Below are positions 51,885 to 59,362 of a DNA stretch of 64,000 nt, piece after piece. The DNA is from Pyrobaculum sp. WP30 (GTDB taxonomy: Archaea; Thermoproteota; Thermoprotei; Thermoproteales; Thermoproteaceae): the NCBI GenBank assembly GCA_001189275.1, contig CP012158.1, forward strand, positions 1,054,001 to 1,118,000, read 5' to 3'. Numbering within the stretch: the stretch's first letter is position 1; every line of letters begins with the position of its first letter. The translations under genes were made by a program, and so were the position numbers. Below the pieces are notes generated by a model. The model ran no database searches. It saw only the letters and a program-made list of their open reading frames with translations, and was not told the DNA's origin.

Positions 51885-51938
51885 TTTATTAACTCCTCTT
51901 TTCCGGTCCATATGGCTTCGGGGTGGCTCAAATACTAA
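51885..51938 (+). promoter_or_regulatory. trpD promoter with a leaderless eight-codon ORF (MASGWLKY)
   Basis: A TATA-like tttatta (51885-51891) is centred 24 nt before an ATG at 51912, which opens Met-Ala-Ser-Gly-Trp-Leu-Lys-Tyr-stop (51912-51938). The trpD GTG at 51923 lies 11 nt inside in another frame, the same offset as at trpB. The stretch tcggggtgg containing the GTG is identical in the two leaders. Confidence 0.5.
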
Positions 51939-52912
51939 AAAGACTGTCCGGTGGCGAAGCCTTATCTCTAGACGAGTCCTACCTCCTCGCCCGGGAGATC
52001 CTCTCCGGGGGTCTCAACGACGTGGCGGTTGCTGCAACCTTAACCGCCATGCGGTGTAGGGGGGAGACAGCGGAGGAGGTGGCTGGGTTTGTGAAATTTG
52101 CCAGAGAAGTCGCCGTGAAGGTCCCGCTTAGGGTTGAGGCGATCGACACCGCAGGTACAGGCGGCGACGGGGCAGGTACGATAAACCTCTCCACTGCCGC
52201 CGCTGTGGTGGCCGCAGCCGCCGGGGCGAGAGTGTTGAAACATGGCAACAGGTCGGCCTCCGGCCTCTTCGGTAGCGCCGACTTCGTAGAGGCGGTTGGC
52301 TACAACCTAGATGTGGGGCCTGAGAAGGCGGCGGAGATGGTTGAGCGGGTTGGCTTCGCCTTCGTATTCGCGCCTAAATACCACCCGGCCTTCGCCAAGG
52401 TGGCCCCCGTCCGGAGGCAACTGCCCTTCCGCACTGTCTTCAACATAGTGGGCCCTTTGGCAAATCCGGGCCTCGTCAAGCGGCAACTCATCGGCGTCTC
52501 GGAGAGGCGCCTCCTCGACGTGGTGGGCGGCGTGGCCTCCATGCTTCTTGATACGGCGCTTGTGGTCTACGGCTCGGGGGTGGACGAAGTGAGCGCGGAG
52601 GGGCCTACTGAGGTGGTGGAGGTACGGCGGGGCAGGGCTGAGCGGTACGTGGTGACGCCTGAGGACTTCGGCGTTCAGAAGACGCCTATCCCCAGGGCGT
52701 CCAGCAGGGAGGAGGCGGTGGCCCTCGCCTTGGCGGGGCTGAGAGGCGAGCACAGGGAGGCCATGGTCGCCATAGCGGTGAACGCATCCGCCGCGTTATA
52801 CGTCGCTGGCGTGGCCAGAGACTTCAGAGACGGGTACGGGCTGGCCGTTAACGCGATAAGGGAGGGGGCGGCGTATAGGAAGCTTATGGAGGCGGTGGAG
52901 GCGTCGCGATGA
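51923..52912 (+). CDS. trpD: Anthranilate phosphoribosyltransferase
   Basis: 329 aa from the GTG at 51923. Transfers phosphoribose from PRPP to anthranilate. Motifs: DTAGTGGDGAGTINLST (PRPP loop, residues about 74-90), KHGNRSASGLFGSAD, PVRRQLPFRTVFNIVGPLAN, and YGSGVDEVSAEGPTEV. The N-terminal helical domain (LLAREILSGG) is complete. The stop overlaps trpE as ATGA. An upstream ATG at 51912 is in another frame and forms the MASGWLKY mini-ORF. Confidence 0.95.
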   Translation: MAQILKRLSGGEALSLDESYLLAREILSGGLNDVAVAATLTAMRCRGETAEEVAGFVKFAREVAVKVPLRVEAIDTAGTGGDGAGTINLSTAAAVVAAAAGARVLKHGNRSASGLFGSADFVEAVGYNLDVGPEKAAEMVERVGFAFVFAPKYHPAFAKVAPVRRQLPFRTVFNIVGPLANPGLVKRQLIGVSERRLLDVVGGVASMLLDTALVVYGSGVDEVSAEGPTEVVEVRRGRAERYVVTPEDFGVQKTPIPRASSREEAVALALAGLRGEHREAMVAIAVNASAALYVAGVARDFRDGYGLAVNAIREGAAYRKLMEAVEASR

Positions 52913-54180
52913 AGATCCCGCTGTCTAGGCTTCCGGCTCCGCGGGAGCTGGCGCATGCGCTGTATCTCTCGGGGGAGGACTTCGTGGCTTTGTTGGAGTC
53001 GGGCCAGGGGTTCGCCGAGCGGGCGCGGTATACCGTGGTGGCGTGGGGCGTGGAGAGGGCGTATGTGGCGAGGGGGGCCGACTTGCAACAGGTACTGTAC
53101 GAGGCCCAGCGTAGCTTGAAGCCGGGCGGGGGGCCTTTCGGCGGGGAGCTGGCGATAGGCGCCTTGACGTATGAGGCGGCGTATTACCTGGAGCCGCATC
53201 TCCTCAAATACGGCAAGGTGGACCGCGAGCTCCCCGCGGCGTTTTTAGTGGTGCCCGCGGGCTACCTCGTGTATGACAAGTTGCTAGGCAGGGCTTATCT
53301 GAGGGGCGAGCTCCCCAGGGCCGCCGCCCCGAGGGAGGGGCCGCTTGACGTGGCGGGCCCCGTGGCGGGGACGGACCCCGTGGAGTTCATGCGGTGGGTC
53401 GCCGAGGCGCGTCGGATGATAACAGAGGGCGAGATCCTGCAGGCTGTCCTCTCCAGGTGGGTGGAGTACAGAGCCAAGGGCGACCTCTTTAGGCTGTACA
53501 CGGCGCTCGCCGAGACGAACCCCTCGCCGTATATGTATTTTCTGAAATACGGCGACGTCAACCTCGTGGGGACGTCGCCGGAGTTGCTGGTCAAGGTGGG
53601 CAACGGCAGGGTGGAGACCCACCCCATCGCGGGGACGAGGCCCAGAGGCGGCACGGAGGAGGAGGACCTGGCCCTTGAGGAGGATATGCTCAGAGACGAG
53701 AAGGAGCTGGCGGAGCACGTAATGCTTGTGGATTTGGCGAGAAACGACGTGGGGAGGGTCTGCCAGCTTGGGTCGGTGAGGGTTGAGGAGCTCTTCGCCG
53801 TGGAGAAATACAGCAGGGTTCAGCACTTGGTGTCGCGGGTGTGGTGTCTCCTAGACAGGCGGTTCGCGCCGGTGGATGCCCTCCTGGCGACGCACCCGGC
53901 GGGCACCGTGTCGGGCGCGCCTAAGGTGAGGGCCATGGAGATAATCGCCGAGCTTGAAGACAGGCCTAGGGGTCTCTACGCGGGCGCGGTGGGCTTCATG
54001 GCGCCGTCTCTGCTGGAGTTCGCCATAGTCATCAGGACCATCATAGTGAGGGACGAAACGTTAAAAATCCAGGCGGGCGCCGGCGTCGTGTATGACTCCA
54101 CGCCGGAGAGAGAGCTCCGGGAGACGGAGTCTAAGCTATCTGCCCTCAAGGCCGTGGTGGAGGGGGGGCCATGGACTTGA
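52909..54180 (+). CDS. trpE: Anthranilate synthase component I
   Basis: 423 aa from ATG 52909 (ATGA overlap with trpD). Converts chorismate and ammonia to anthranilate. The LLES element at residues 28-31 is part of the tryptophan feedback site, so inhibition by Trp is likely. The C-terminal chorismate-binding domain has EILQAVLSRWVE, GTSPELLVKV, HPIAGTRPRGGTEEED, LVDLARNDVGRV, HPAGTVSGAPKVRAMEII and YAGAVGFM. Shorter than many bacterial TrpE proteins, as is common in archaea. It overlaps trpG by 10 nt. Confidence 0.95.
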   Translation: MKIPLSRLPAPRELAHALYLSGEDFVALLESGQGFAERARYTVVAWGVERAYVARGADLQQVLYEAQRSLKPGGGPFGGELAIGALTYEAAYYLEPHLLKYGKVDRELPAAFLVVPAGYLVYDKLLGRAYLRGELPRAAAPREGPLDVAGPVAGTDPVEFMRWVAEARRMITEGEILQAVLSRWVEYRAKGDLFRLYTALAETNPSPYMYFLKYGDVNLVGTSPELLVKVGNGRVETHPIAGTRPRGGTEEEDLALEEDMLRDEKELAEHVMLVDLARNDVGRVCQLGSVRVEELFAVEKYSRVQHLVSRVWCLLDRRFAPVDALLATHPAGTVSGAPKVRAMEIIAELEDRPRGLYAGAVGFMAPSLLEFAIVIRTIIVRDETLKIQAGAGVVYDSTPERELRETESKLSALKAVVEGGPWT

Positions 54181-54752
54181 CGCTGATTGTGGACAACTAC
54201 GACAGCTTTGTCTACAACATCGCCCACTACGTGGGTGAGCTGGGTAGCCGGCCGCTTGTGCTCAGAAACGACGAAGTCACCGTCAAAATAGTGGAGCGGA
54301 TCAGGCCGGACAGGATAATAATATCGCCGGGGCCTGGCCACCCGGCGAATCCGCGCGACGTGGGGAACTCCCCCGACATAGTGAGGGAGTTCAGCGGGAG
54401 GATACCCATGCTGGGCGTCTGCCTAGGCCACCAGATAATCGGCTACGTCTTCGGGGCCCGCATCAGACAAGCCAGGACGATTAAACACGGCAAGGTCGGC
54501 CAGGTCAGACACGTGGGCGGCCCGCTGTACCGCGGCGTCCCCGAGGTGTTTCCAGCTGTCCGCTACCACAGCCTCGTGGTGGACGACCTCCCGCCGGCGC
54601 TGGCGGCGGAGGCCTACTCGCTGGACGACAACGAGGTGATGGGGCTGAGACACGTGGAGCACCTCACGTTCGGCGTCCAGTTCCACCCCGAGTCCATAGC
54701 GTCGCCCCACGGCAAGAGGATCCTCAAGAACTTCCTGGACCTGGTGATATGA
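54171..54752 (+). CDS. trpG: Anthranilate synthase component II (glutamine amidotransferase)
   Basis: 193 aa from ATG 54171. Class I glutaminase: DNYDSFVYNIAHYVGELG at the N-terminus, SPGPGHP, the nucleophile Cys in MLGVCLGHQIIGY near residue 84, VRYHSLVVDDLP, and the His/Glu pair in GVQFHPESIAS near 170. It supplies ammonia to TrpE. It overlaps trpE and trpA (ATGA), so the E-G-A genes are tightly coupled. Confidence 0.95.
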   Translation: MDLTLIVDNYDSFVYNIAHYVGELGSRPLVLRNDEVTVKIVERIRPDRIIISPGPGHPANPRDVGNSPDIVREFSGRIPMLGVCLGHQIIGYVFGARIRQARTIKHGKVGQVRHVGGPLYRGVPEVFPAVRYHSLVVDDLPPALAAEAYSLDDNEVMGLRHVEHLTFGVQFHPESIASPHGKRILKNFLDLVI

Positions 54753-55444
54753 AGAGGCTCGGCGTGTACATATTGGCGGGCTGGCCCAGCGCTGAGGTCT
54801 ACAGAAGGGCCGTAACCGCCGCGGCGCAGGTCGCAGATTTCGTGGAGCTGGGCCTCCCCAGCAGAAACCCTAAATACGACGGGCCTTTCATAAGGAGGGC
54901 GCACGGCGAGGCGGAGCCTGTGGAGCTGGGCCTGGTTCCCGGCGAGGTTTACGTGATGGCGTATTGGGAGGACCACGCGGCGAAGCCCGAGGCGCTTTTC
55001 GAGGCCGCGGCCGCCGCGGGGGCTAGGGGGGTGCTGGCGCCTGACCTCCTCATCGACTTCCCCCCGGAGCTCGGGCGGTATGTGGAGCTGACGCGAAGGT
55101 TCAAGATGGAGCCCGTCTTCTTCGTGCCGGGCAAGTTCCCACACGGCCTCGTCCGGCGGCTTGCCTCGTACCGCCCAGCCTTCATATACCTGGGGCTCTA
55201 CGCGGCCACTGGCATAGAGCTACCCGTATACGTGGAGCGGAACATAAAGGTGTTTAGGGAGGTGGCGCCGGAGGTGTTCCTCGTGGCTGGGTTCGCCATA
55301 GACAGCCCCCAGAAGGCGGCCGCGGTGGTGAGGGCGGGGGCTGACGCCGTGGTCGTGGGCACCGCGTTTCTGAGGAGGCTTAGGAGCTCCGTTGAGGAGG
55401 CCGTGGCGTTTCTCAGGGAGATAAAGAGGGCGCTACAGGAGTAA
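54749..55444 (+). CDS. trpA: Tryptophan synthase alpha chain, short form
   Basis: 231 aa, about 20-30 residues shorter than usual TrpA proteins. Catalytic Glu in FVELGLPSRNPKYDGP (residues about 30-46) takes the place of the usual ELGxPFSDPxADGP; Asp of ADxLLxD is present in VLAPDLLIDFPPEL; YLGLYAATGIELP and VAGFAIDSPQKAA, then ADAVVVGTAF, form the phosphate-binding end. It should split indole-glycerol phosphate and feed TrpB. The 3' end overlaps the convergent transporter by 12 nt. Confidence 0.92.
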   Translation: MKRLGVYILAGWPSAEVYRRAVTAAAQVADFVELGLPSRNPKYDGPFIRRAHGEAEPVELGLVPGEVYVMAYWEDHAAKPEALFEAAAAAGARGVLAPDLLIDFPPELGRYVELTRRFKMEPVFFVPGKFPHGLVRRLASYRPAFIYLGLYAATGIELPVYVERNIKVFREVAPEVFLVAGFAIDSPQKAAAVVRAGADAVVVGTAFLRRLRSSVEEAVAFLREIKRALQE

Positions 55445-56698
55445 GAGGAGGGGCAGGTACACCGCCACGTTTACAGCCGTGACGACGGCCCCGTATTTCA
55501 GGAATTCGAAGAAGGTGACCGTGGTGGAGAACCTCTTCTCCAGGACCTCCAGTATTATGATGTTGGAGGCGGCGCCGAGCAGGGTTAGGTTCCCCGCTAC
55601 TGTGCTGGCCATGGCCAGAGCGAGCCAGGCCTTGGCGTCTGCGCCTATCTCCGTCAAATAGGCGGAGAAGAGGTTTACGAAGGGGACGTTGCTGAGGATC
55701 TGGCTCAGCGCGAGGGAGAGGGCGGTTATGGCCAGGAGGTCGGCGGCTGTGCCCTGGTAGCTCGGCAGTGCGGCTGAGATGAGGGGTTGCAAGACACCGC
55801 CGTCCCACACAGCCTTCATGGCTATGAACATGGCCGCGAAGAAGAGTATGGTGCCCCAGTCCACCCGCGAAATCACGTCGCGTGGGTCCGTGGCGAAGAA
55901 GTAGAGAAGCGTCGCCACGACGAAGGGTATCAGCCCTATGTTGCGTATGTGGGGCGCCCCGCTCAGCGCCGCCACGTCGTTTGCCACCATGGCACCCACC
56001 GCCGCGGCCAGGCCCGCGGCGGCAAGGACGGCGTCTCTCCTGTTTCTAACAGCCTCCCAGGGGCTCGCCAACACGGCCACTCTTTCGTTTTTCACCTGCA
56101 TCATCTTGAGCAGAAGAAGCGGCGTAACCACCAGATTTATCAGCGTGGGCACCGCCAGGGCCTTGACGAAGGTAATGAAGGGGGCTTGCATGTTTGACGT
56201 GACTGAAATCAGCATGTTCTGCGGGTTCCCGACGGGGGTCATCACAGACCCCACGGTGAGGGAGTAGGCCAGTAGGAGGAAGGCGAATTTCGGCGGGAGA
56301 CCCGCGGCGCGCGCCAGCACCGCGGCGATGGGCGGCCCCATGAGAGCCACCGTGTCGTTTACGGCCACGGCGGCCAGCAAGCCGAAGAGGAGGGAGGCCC
56401 CCAGGGCTAGGCCGTACCGCGTCTTAAATAGGCCGAGGAACCAGTAGGCGATCGCGTCGAGGAGGCCGCTGGACTCAGCCAGCGCCACTATGGAGAACAT
56501 GCCAACTAAGAAAAACAACACTTCGAAGTTGACCACGGCGGGCACCTGGTCCACCGAGAGAGGCCCCGGCACTATAGCCACGAAGGCGGCCAGGGACATG
56601 ATCGACCAGACGGGCAACTTGGGGAACTTGGGCCTCGCCAGCATCCCCCCGATGATGAAAAAGATGATAACGAGGGAGTAAAGCTCGCCGTAGGCCAC
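55433..56698 (-). CDS. ArsB/NhaD-type ion transporter
   Basis: 421 aa with about 11-12 helices. Ion transporter superfamily (CitMHS-like, PF03600) features: NFEVLFFLVGMFSIVALAES, AAVAVNDTVALMGPP, MTPVGNPQNMLIS (the conserved G-N-P-Q loop) and a second copy near ASTVAGNLTLLGAASN. Such proteins export arsenite or exchange Na+/H+. No ars genes are nearby, so the substrate remains open. The start near 56698 is divergent from the TauE gene, with a shared AT-rich region of 41 bp. Confidence 0.88.
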   Translation of the reverse strand: MAYGELYSLVIIFFIIGGMLARPKFPKLPVWSIMSLAAFVAIVPGPLSVDQVPAVVNFEVLFFLVGMFSIVALAESSGLLDAIAYWFLGLFKTRYGLALGASLLFGLLAAVAVNDTVALMGPPIAAVLARAAGLPPKFAFLLLAYSLTVGSVMTPVGNPQNMLISVTSNMQAPFITFVKALAVPTLINLVVTPLLLLKMMQVKNERVAVLASPWEAVRNRRDAVLAAAGLAAAVGAMVANDVAALSGAPHIRNIGLIPFVVATLLYFFATDPRDVISRVDWGTILFFAAMFIAMKAVWDGGVLQPLISAALPSYQGTAADLLAITALSLALSQILSNVPFVNLFSAYLTEIGADAKAWLALAMASTVAGNLTLLGAASNIIILEVLEKRFSTTVTFFEFLKYGAVVTAVNVAVYLPLLLLL

Positions 56699-56739
56699 TG
56701 GGCCACCAACATTTATATGGTTTATAAATTTCTACCTCT

Positions 56740-57591
56740 ATGTCTCCCGAGTTTTTGTTTACTGTCTTGTTGTTGCTCAGCGCCGTGGCCGGCTTCGTGG
56801 GCTCCCTCACAGGTCTAGGCGGCGGCGTGGTGCTGGTGCCGGTTTACACGCTCGTGTTGGGCGTGCCCATCGAGTACGCAACAGGCGCGTCGCTTGTATC
56901 CACCATAGCCACGTCGCTTGGCACCAGCGTTGCCTACGTCCGCGACAGAATCACCAATGTGAGAATAGGTATGTCGCTTGAGGTTGCCACATCGTTGGGG
57001 GCGTTGACCGGGTCTCTGGCTGTGGCGCTGATATACTCCCTAGGCTTTCAGCGGCTGGTATATGTGGTATTCGGCACCGTGTTGTTGCTGTCTTCCTACA
57101 CCCAGATGAAGGTGTTGAATACGGCCAGGCGGGCGGCGCCTCCGCCTGACCGCTGGACTAAGCGGCTGAGGCTCTACGGGCGGTACTACGACGCTTTGGA
57201 GGGCCGGGAGGTTGAGTACTACGGGGTGCGGTGGTGGCTCGGCGCATTGATTATGTTTTCCGCCGGGGTGGTGTCGGGCTTCCTCGGCATAGGCGGCGGC
57301 GCCTTGAAGGTGTTGGCGATGGACTGGGCCATGGCCTTGCCCATAAAGGTTTCGACGGCGACCAGCAACTTCATGATAGGCGTAACGGCGGCCACCAGTA
57401 GCGCCGTTTATTGGGCCCACGGCTACATCCAGCCGTTTCTGGCGTCGGCCACGGCCCTGGGCGTTCTTCTCGGAGCCTTCGCCGGGAGCAAGATCCTGCC
57501 ACGGCTCAAGAGCAAATCCGTCAGGCTGATATTCACGGCGATACTGATCATCCTGGGTCTCCAGATGATTTTGAGGGGGGTATGGAGCTAG
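56740..57591 (+). CDS. TauE/SafE-type anion (sulfite) exporter
   Basis: 283 aa from ATG 56740; of two TATA-like boxes, atttatatgg (56711-56720) is 24 nt upstream. Eight or so helices in two halves with the family signatures GFVGSLTGLGGGVVLVPVYT plus YATGASLVSTIATSLGTS, and in the second half GVVSGFLGIGGGALKVLAM plus KVSTATSNFMIGVTAATSS. Members carry sulfite, sulfoacetate or related anions. Overlaps the DUF1634 gene by 10 nt. Confidence 0.9.
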   Translation: MSPEFLFTVLLLLSAVAGFVGSLTGLGGGVVLVPVYTLVLGVPIEYATGASLVSTIATSLGTSVAYVRDRITNVRIGMSLEVATSLGALTGSLAVALIYSLGFQRLVYVVFGTVLLLSSYTQMKVLNTARRAAPPPDRWTKRLRLYGRYYDALEGREVEYYGVRWWLGALIMFSAGVVSGFLGIGGGALKVLAMDWAMALPIKVSTATSNFMIGVTAATSSAVYWAHGYIQPFLASATALGVLLGAFAGSKILPRLKSKSVRLIFTAILIILGLQMILRGVWS

Positions 57592-57941
57592 AAGACTTGG
57601 TGGTTTTAGTGATGCGGGCCGGCCTTTTGGTAAGCGTGGCCCTGCTGATCGGAGGTGTTTTGATGACGCCTCTAGGCCCCGCTGGGGTGGCGGACGTGCA
57701 CTCCCCAGTGAACTCCTCCGCGTATCCCCTCTCAAGGCTTCTCCACACTCTGCCCTCCGCACCCTCTGCAGTCGCGGTGATGTTCATGGGTCTTGCGGCG
57801 TTGCTCGCCACGCCCCTAATCAGGGTGGCGCTCGCAGTCCTCGAGTTCGCAAAGGAGGGGGACTGGATCTACCTGGGGCTCACCTTCCTCGTCCTCCTTA
57901 TACTTTTAATATCTCTCTTTCTGCCCTCGATACGTGGTTGA
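57582..57941 (+). CDS. DUF1634 membrane protein
   Basis: 119 aa from ATG 57582, overlapping the TauE stop. Three helices: VMRAGLLVSVALLIGGVLMTP, VMFMGLAALLATPLIRVALAVLEF (with the preceding segment), and IYLGLTFLVLLILLISLFL. This small family sits next to TauE/SafE genes in many prokaryotes and probably forms part of the transport system. The function is not known experimentally to me. Confidence 0.85.
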   Translation: MELEDLVVLVMRAGLLVSVALLIGGVLMTPLGPAGVADVHSPVNSSAYPLSRLLHTLPSAPSAVAVMFMGLAALLATPLIRVALAVLEFAKEGDWIYLGLTFLVLLILLISLFLPSIRG

Positions 57942-58353
57942 CATAACGCCGATCGGCTACGTGAAACACGAATACCCAGACGATGAGGTGAAGAGGATGA
58001 GGTTTGTAGATGCCGTGGTTGAGATCCTGCCGGAGTACGAAGAGGGGCTTAGTGGGCTTGAGGAGTTCAGCCACATCATCATCTTGGCGTGTCTACATAA
58101 GTTCCGGAGCCGGCCTCTCGTAGTTAGGCCGAAGCGGGTAGTGGGGGCGCCGGAGGTCGGCGTCTTCGCCACAGACAGCCCCGACAGGCCTAACCCAATT
58201 GCGGTGTCCATCGTCCGCCTCCTCCGGAGGGAGGGGGGGACGTTGCACGTAGACGGCGTAGATCTCTTCGACGGGACGCCTGTCCTCGACATAAAGGGCT
58301 TCTCGCCGAAGCGCTGTCCAGAATCCCCTAAGGCGCCTTGGTGGGCCGATTGA
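57934..58353 (+). CDS. trmO: TrmO/TsaA-like tRNA methyltransferase
   Basis: 139 aa starting at a GTG at 57934 that overlaps the DUF1634 stop. Signature of the UPF0066/TrmO family: ITPIGYVKHEYPDDEV at the N-terminus, LEEFSHIIILACLHK, GVFATDSPDRPNPIAVSIV and the C-terminal LDIKGFSPKRCPESPKAPWW, a small beta-barrel that binds SAM. Bacterial TrmO methylates t6A37 of tRNA-Thr; the archaeal homologues share the barrel. Its place between two TauE-type exporters is probably operon economy. Confidence 0.88.
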   Translation: MVDITPIGYVKHEYPDDEVKRMRFVDAVVEILPEYEEGLSGLEEFSHIIILACLHKFRSRPLVVRPKRVVGAPEVGVFATDSPDRPNPIAVSIVRLLRREGGTLHVDGVDLFDGTPVLDIKGFSPKRCPESPKAPWWAD

Positions 58354-58354
58354 G

Positions 58355-59152
58355 ATGTTGCCTCTAGCCCCCCTCCACTACGTCTTAAGCGCCGTCAGCG
58401 GCTTCGTCGTGGGGTTCACCTTAGGTTTAATAGGCGGCGGAGGGTCGATATTGGCCATTCCGCTTCTCCTGTATTTTGTGGGGCTGGCGAACCTAGGCGG
58501 CTATCCTCCAGATTATATCGATCACCTAGTGGTGGGCACCACGGCGTTGGCCGTGGGGCTAAACGCCTTCATCAACGCCTATATGCACTGGAGGAGGGGA
58601 AATGTGGCGCTGAGAGAGGGGGCTGTCTTCGCCGGGGTGGGCGCCGTGGGTAGCTTCGTCGGCGCCAACGTAGGCCTTGGCGTCAGAGGCGAACTGCTCC
58701 TCTTCCTCTTCGGCATCTTTATGATAGCTGTCGCAGTCTACGTGTGGAAGGGTGACGGGGATGGGGGCCGACGCGCGTCCCGGCGCGGGTCGAGCTGGGC
58801 TAGGCTCGTGCCGACGGCCTTCGCCGTGGGCTTCGCCTCGGGCTTCTTCGGCATAGGCGGGGGGTTTCTGGTGGTGCCGGGGCTGTTGTTCAGCACGGGC
58901 GTCGACATCTTAAAGGCCGTAGGGACTTCGTTGATTTCCGTGGGGACGTTCGGCGTGGTGACAGCCGCCGCCTACCTCTTGAAGGGGCTTGTGGAGCCTC
59001 TGATCAGCCTTCTGTATTTAGCAGGCGGCGTGGCCGGCGGCTATGCGGGAGCCCGGGCCGCCTCGGCCGTCCCCCGGAGGACGTTGCGGAAAATATTCGC
59101 AGGTATGTTAATCGCCGTGGCCGTGTACGTAATGGCTAGGAACCTTCCGTGA
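58355..59152 (+). CDS. TauE/SafE-type anion exporter, second copy
   Basis: 265 aa from ATG 58355, one base after the TrmO stop. Signatures: GFVVGFTLGLIGGGGSILAI, VVGTTALAVGLNAFINAY, GFASGFFGIGGGFLVVPGLL and DILKAVGTSLISVGTFGVVTAAAY. The two internal repeats of the family are evident. It is only distantly like the exporter at 56740, so the pair is not a recent duplication. Together with DUF1634 it suggests two related anion exporters, perhaps for sulfur-oxidation products. Confidence 0.9.
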   Translation: MLPLAPLHYVLSAVSGFVVGFTLGLIGGGGSILAIPLLLYFVGLANLGGYPPDYIDHLVVGTTALAVGLNAFINAYMHWRRGNVALREGAVFAGVGAVGSFVGANVGLGVRGELLLFLFGIFMIAVAVYVWKGDGDGGRRASRRGSSWARLVPTAFAVGFASGFFGIGGGFLVVPGLLFSTGVDILKAVGTSLISVGTFGVVTAAAYLLKGLVEPLISLLYLAGGVAGGYAGARAASAVPRRTLRKIFAGMLIAVAVYVMARNLP

Positions 59153-59191
59153 TGTTGCGTTAAGTTTTTAAGTCAACACGTTCCAGAACCT

Positions 59192-59356
59192 ATGCCGTCT
59201 CATGGATCGTTGACTAAGGCTGGGAAGGTGAGGAACCAGACCCCCAAGATACCTCCAAAGCCTAAGAAAGACCTGCCGCCGAGGAGGAGGAACATTAGGA
59301 ACTACAAGAGGAAGATTCTATACGCCTCCTCATCTCAAGCCTCCGCCGAGGCTTAA
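59192..59356 (+). CDS. rps30e: 30S ribosomal protein eS30
   Basis: 54 aa. The N-terminus MPSHGSLTKAGKVRNQTPKI is the archaeal S30e signature, followed by a Lys/Arg-rich PPKPKKDLPPRRRNIRNYKR and a less usual Ser/Ala tail (SSSQASAEA). ATG 59192 lies 24 nt after a TATA box (tttttaag, 59165-59172), so it is a leaderless single gene. The protein binds the small ribosomal subunit near the decoding centre. It is easily missed because of its length. Confidence 0.93.
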   Translation: MPSHGSLTKAGKVRNQTPKIPPKPKKDLPPRRRNIRNYKRKILYASSSQASAEA

Positions 59357-59362
59357 CGCTTA

